64,000 bases of DNA from contig NZ_JAKRNM010000004.1 of NCBI RefSeq assembly GCF_022346995.1, positions 186,001 through 250,000 on the forward strand, read 5' to 3'. The translations under genes and the position numbers were made by a program. Shown piece after piece: positions 61,109 through 64,000 of this stretch (position 1 is its first letter; every line of letters begins with the position of its first letter). Below the pieces are notes generated by a model. That model had not been told where the DNA came from and did not search any database. It saw nothing but the letters and a program-made list of their open reading frames with translations. This stretch comes from Paenibacillus sp. ACRRY (GTDB lineage Bacteria; Bacillota; Bacilli; Paenibacillales; Paenibacillaceae).

Positions 61109-62520
61109 GCGTTCAATTCCTGCTGGAGCGATTCGTAGAACAAGGCGCGCGTCCTGCATTCATCTGGGAAGATCGGGAGTATAGCTACGCATGGCTGCTC
61201 GATCAGATCGTGATGATGGATGAATGGATTGAGGCAGATGGACTGCGTGGACAGCTCGTAACGTTGGAGGAAGATTACTCTCCCTATGCGGCCGCAGCGT
61301 TCATTGCGCTTCTTGGAAAGGGATGCATTGTGCTGCCCATGGACCTTCATCTGGTTGAAGCCAAGCGGCAGGAATATATTCAGCTGGCACAGGTGAAGTG
61401 GCGTCTTGGCATTGAAAATGACAGGTTATTGATCCGGCATAAGTCTAATGCCGGTTCACGTCCCGCTATACTGGCTGCGCTTGAGCAGGAAGCTGTGGGG
61501 GGACTCGTGCTCTTCTCATCCGGATCGACAGGTGTGAGCAAGGCTACGGTTCATCGTGCAGATCGGCTGTTACAGCGTTTCTGGCGGCAGGTACGGCCAT
61601 TGCGGACGATTCCGTTTATGATGTTTGACCATATCGGCGGGGTAAATACAATGTTGCAATCGTTGTCCAGTGGAGGCTGCCTGTGCATGATTGCGGATCG
61701 TTCACCCGAGGAAGTATGCCGGACGGTTGAGAAGCATCGAGTACAGGCTCTCCCCGTTTCCCCAACTTTCATGAATCTGCTGCTGCTCAGCCGAAATGAT
61801 GAGGCATACGATCTATCGAGTCTTGAAGTGGTATCCTACGGGTCAGAGGTCATGCCCGAAGCGGTGCTGGCAGCCTGGAATCAACGGTTCCCTGGGATAC
61901 GAACAATACAGGCTTATGGTATGTCTGAACTCGGCATCCTGCCGACACGTTCCAAGGAACCAGGCTCGCTGTTGTTTGCCATTCATGATGATCACGTCAA
62001 GTTCAGGGTGGTCGAAGGGGAACTTCAGATCCGGACAGAAACAGCCATGATCGGTTATCTGAACGCCCCGTCGCCATTTACGGACGACGGATGGCTGCGC
62101 ACAGGAGACGAAGCGGTACTGGAACAGGGTTACATCCGCATCCTCGGCCGCCGCTCCGAGATTATTAATGTAGGCGGGCGTAAGGTGTATCCGGCTGAAG
62201 TGGAGAGCATCCTGGAGCAGATGGACTGCGTTCAGGCAGCAGTGGTTACAGGAGAACCGAGCAGCATCACAGGGCAGAAGGTGAAGGCCACCGTTAAGCT
62301 TGCATCAGACTGCACGCTTGCCGAGCTGCGGCGATCGGTCTGGTCGTACTGCCAGGACAAGCTACCTCCGTACAAGATTCCACAGAAAATTGTCATTACG
62401 GAAGAGGGGCTTGTGAGCTCGAGAATGAAGAAAGTTAGAAAACCCGCAACAGCTGGTTCGCCCATGGATGAAGTTGCGGCAGCGAGGGAAGAGACTTCAT
62501 CAGATCTGGACTTGGAGTAG
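61105..62520 (+). CDS. AMP-forming acyl/amino-acid ligase
   Basis: This 471-residue adenylating enzyme activates a carboxylic acid with ATP and could load it onto the ACP domain of the preceding protein. ANL-family motifs are present: FSSGSTGVSKATVH (ATP loop), YGMSELG, WLRTGDEAV, GYIRILGRRSEIINVGGRKV and YPAEVE. A Lys near the end (SSRMKKVRK) is in place for catalysis. It is shorter than typical NRPS adenylation domains. The ATG overlaps the upstream stop by four bases. Substrate not predictable by eye. It has an acidic tail of about 30 residues. Confidence 0.9.
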   Translation: MSVQFLLERFVEQGARPAFIWEDREYSYAWLLDQIVMMDEWIEADGLRGQLVTLEEDYSPYAAAAFIALLGKGCIVLPMDLHLVEAKRQEYIQLAQVKWRLGIENDRLLIRHKSNAGSRPAILAALEQEAVGGLVLFSSGSTGVSKATVHRADRLLQRFWRQVRPLRTIPFMMFDHIGGVNTMLQSLSSGGCLCMIADRSPEEVCRTVEKHRVQALPVSPTFMNLLLLSRNDEAYDLSSLEVVSYGSEVMPEAVLAAWNQRFPGIRTIQAYGMSELGILPTRSKEPGSLLFAIHDDHVKFRVVEGELQIRTETAMIGYLNAPSPFTDDGWLRTGDEAVLEQGYIRILGRRSEIINVGGRKVYPAEVESILEQMDCVQAAVVTGEPSSITGQKVKATVKLASDCTLAELRRSVWSYCQDKLPPYKIPQKIVITEEGLVSSRMKKVRKPATAGSPMDEVAAAREETSSDLDLE

Positions 62521-62606
62521 TTGTAAGCTTATATCATAATAAGAGGTATGTTTGATGTTTAATTATTCATTAGGCTATTGGAACGCTTAATGGTGACGCG
62601 TAAGAG

Positions 62607-62642
62607 AAAGGGCTGGACGTTATTCAACGTTCAGCCCTTTTT
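62607..62642 (+). terminator. terminator of the esterase/BtrH-ACP/ligase operon
   Basis: AAAGGGCTGGACGTT (62607-62621) pairs with AACGTTCAGCCCTTT (62626-62640) with one G-U pair around ATTC, followed by Ts. No terminator occurs within the operon. Confidence 0.95.
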
Positions 62643-62798
62643 ATGCCCGAAAGTATAAGGTGATTAATGAATTTCAATGCATTTTTTTTATGAATTGATA
62701 TATTGCGATAATGGCATGTCGTCCCGTTCTTTCGGTTATCTAAAAATAGGGTGCACGGATGGTGAAAATGTCTGAGTCTTAGACTGCTGGTCAGGTGA

Positions 62799-64000
62799 TC
62801 AGGCTTCTGCAGGTTGTTTCACTTCGAGCTGCAGCAGGGAGAAGCCGTAAGCTTCCAGTTTCAGAGACAGTTTATTTTGTTTCGCTTCTATAGAAGTGGT
62901 CGTCAACAGGTCTCGCCAGACGCTTCGATCCGTCAGCGGCAGGTCTACACTGCAAGCTTCGTCACCAGCGTTCAGCACGATGAGGAAACGTTCGCCCGTC
63001 GCTGAATCCACTCGTTCCATCGCAATAACGGGATCGTCAGCAGCGGCATGGAGAATCTTTAACTCGGTGCTGCGCAGTGCAGGGTGCTCTTTGCGCAGGG
63101 CAATCGTCTGCTTAAAGAAGTCGAGAAGCTCAAGATTTTGCTTGGTTTCATCCCACTCCATACATTTACGACAGCCGGGATCATATCCGCCATCCAGGCC
63201 AATTTCGTCCCCATAATAGATGCAGGGTACCCCTGGGTACGTGAGAAGCATTGTAACGGCAAGCTTCATCTTGCGGATATCCCCGTCGCACAGGGTGAGC
63301 AGTCTCGGTGTATCATGGCTGCCCAGCAGATTGAAGGCAACTTCGGTCACAGGCTGGGAGTAGGCTGCGAGCAGCTTGCCGATCTCATTCGCGAAGCCGA
63401 GTCCATCGAGCTTGCCGAGAACTGCATAGTCCAGCACCGAATTGGTGAATGGGTAGTTCATCACCGCATCGAACTGATCTCCCTGCAGCCACATCAGCGA
63501 ATCATGCCAGATCTCGCCGAGCAAATAAGCGTCAGGCTTGATGGCTTTTACCGTTTGTCGGAATTCACGCCAGAACTGATGATCCACCTCGTTGGCAACG
63601 TCCAGTCTCCATCCATCAATGTCCATTTCCTCAATCCAGTACCGCGCCACCTCCAGCAGATAGGCCTTGACCTCGGGATGCTCCGTATTCAGCTTTGGCA
63701 TAAGCGGTTCAAAGGCAAAGGTATCGTAGGTCGGTATGCCATCTTCAATGCGTGGTGGCCAATCCCTGACGTAGAACCAGTCCGCATAGGGGGAAGCTGC
63801 CCCGTTTGCCAATACGTCAGCAAAAGGAGGGAACTCTCTGCCTGAATGATTGAAGACCGCATCAAGCACAACCCGAATGCCGCGCTGATGACAGGCATCC
63901 ACGAGCTCTTTCAGTTGTTCATTGGTCCCGAAATGAGGATCCACCTTCATATAGTCGGCTGTATTGTACTTGTGGTTGGTTGTAGCCTCGAACAGGGGGC
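62799..64000 (-). CDS. GH13 neopullulanase/alpha-glycosidase-like enzyme, 5' end outside window
   Basis: This is the larger C-terminal part of a cytosolic maltodextrin-cleaving enzyme. Its frame stays open to the right edge ([20 protein letters not shown]), so the start and any N-terminal CBM34-type domain are missing. The GH13 catalytic residues are visible in [11 protein letters not shown] (nucleophile Asp), LLGEIWHDS (Glu) and [11 protein letters not shown] (Asp). [13 protein letters not shown] and [13 protein letters not shown] are typical of the neopullulanase group. It would degrade cyclodextrins or maltodextrins imported after CGTase action, and so fits the nearby maltodextrin locus. 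Confidence 0.92.
   Translation of the reverse strand, partial: PLFEATTNHKYNTADYMKVDPHFGTNEQLKELVDACHQRGIRVVLDAVFNHSGREFPPFADVLANGAASPYADWFYVRDWPPRIEDGIPTYDTFAFEPLMPKLNTEHPEVKAYLLEVARYWIEEMDIDGWRLDVANEVDHQFWREFRQTVKAIKPDAYLLGEIWHDSLMWLQGDQFDAVMNYPFTNSVLDYAVLGKLDGLGFANEIGKLLAAYSQPVTEVAFNLLGSHDTPRLLTLCDGDIRKMKLAVTMLLTYPGVPCIYYGDEIGLDGGYDPGCRKCMEWDETKQNLELLDFFKQTIALRKEHPALRSTELKILHAAADDPVIAMERVDSATGERFLIVLNAGDEACSVDLPLTDRSVWRDLLTTTSIEAKQNKLSLKLEAYGFSLLQLEVKQPAEA

Noticed and set aside
1..64000. tRNA, rRNA, riboswitch or CRISPR loci
   Set aside because: Reading by eye I found no cloverleaf, rRNA segment, T-box or known riboswitch core, nor spaced repeats; a covariance-model search would be needed to exclude small RNAs.

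Overview
The window looks like chromosomal DNA of a Paenibacillus-type bacterium (Bacillota). The evidence is strong AGGAGG ribosome sites, occasional TTG and GTG starts, S-layer-homology surface proteins, a secreted cyclodextrin glucanotransferase of the Paenibacillus type, and many carbohydrate-utilisation loci with AraC, LysR or LacI regulators. I saw no rRNA, tRNA, CRISPR array, phage structural gene or transposase. The assignment rests on gene content, not on a marker gene.

Layout. 0-3.3 kb: the 3' part of a GH3 beta-glucosidase with a PA14 insert, then a GH30 glucosylceramidase-like enzyme. 3.3-5.4 kb: a formate/nitrite transporter and a three-gene operon headed by an Im-type bacteriocin immunity protein and a HEAT-like protein. 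5.9-13 kb: two tandem, very large SLH surface proteins with cadherin-like repeats and lamin-tail-like C termini. 13-16.4 kb: a medium-chain reductase with a divergent LysR regulator, an unknown protein and a SUKH protein. 16.4-20.7 kb: a PocR-AraC sensor regulator divergent from glycerol dehydrogenase and a fused dihydroxyacetone kinase. 20.9-23.6 kb: an AlaX-type tRNA editing protein and a DUF1963-like protein.

23.6-34 kb is the most rearranged part. It holds a full-length WXG100/pre-toxin effector with a C-terminal domain carrying a HEIIGH motif, and a displaced EndoU RNase toxin tip that shares the effector's junction sequence. It also holds several immunity-like genes, one broken by frameshifts, a flanking duplication of DUF1801 (with its GNAT partner deleted in one copy), a scar fusing a truncated endonuclease V gene to a copy of the amino-acid permease terminator, an SPFH protein, and an intact endonuclease V gene. 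I read this as a polymorphic-toxin locus caught exchanging its tip cassettes.

34-50 kb: a chemoreceptor, LysR plus butanediol dehydrogenase, AraC plus a GH127 arabinofuranosidase-like enzyme, an XpaC/VWA/TelA operon, and a TetR-SDR pair. 49-58 kb: a maltodextrin locus (LacI regulator, MalEFG transporter, an MFS gene, secreted CGTase) with three near-identical operator palindromes and two cre-like sites. 58.3-62.5 kb: a compact, translationally coupled operon of a cytoplasmic esterase, a BtrH-like acyltransferase fused to a carrier-protein domain, and an AMP-forming ligase. It looks like a small acyl-activation and transfer pathway that I cannot match to a known one. The window ends inside a GH13 neopullulanase-like gene on the minus strand.

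The two best candidates for undescribed biology are the toxin-shuffling region (23.6-33.3 kb), including its HEXXGH-type toxin domain, and the esterase/BtrH-ACP/ligase operon.
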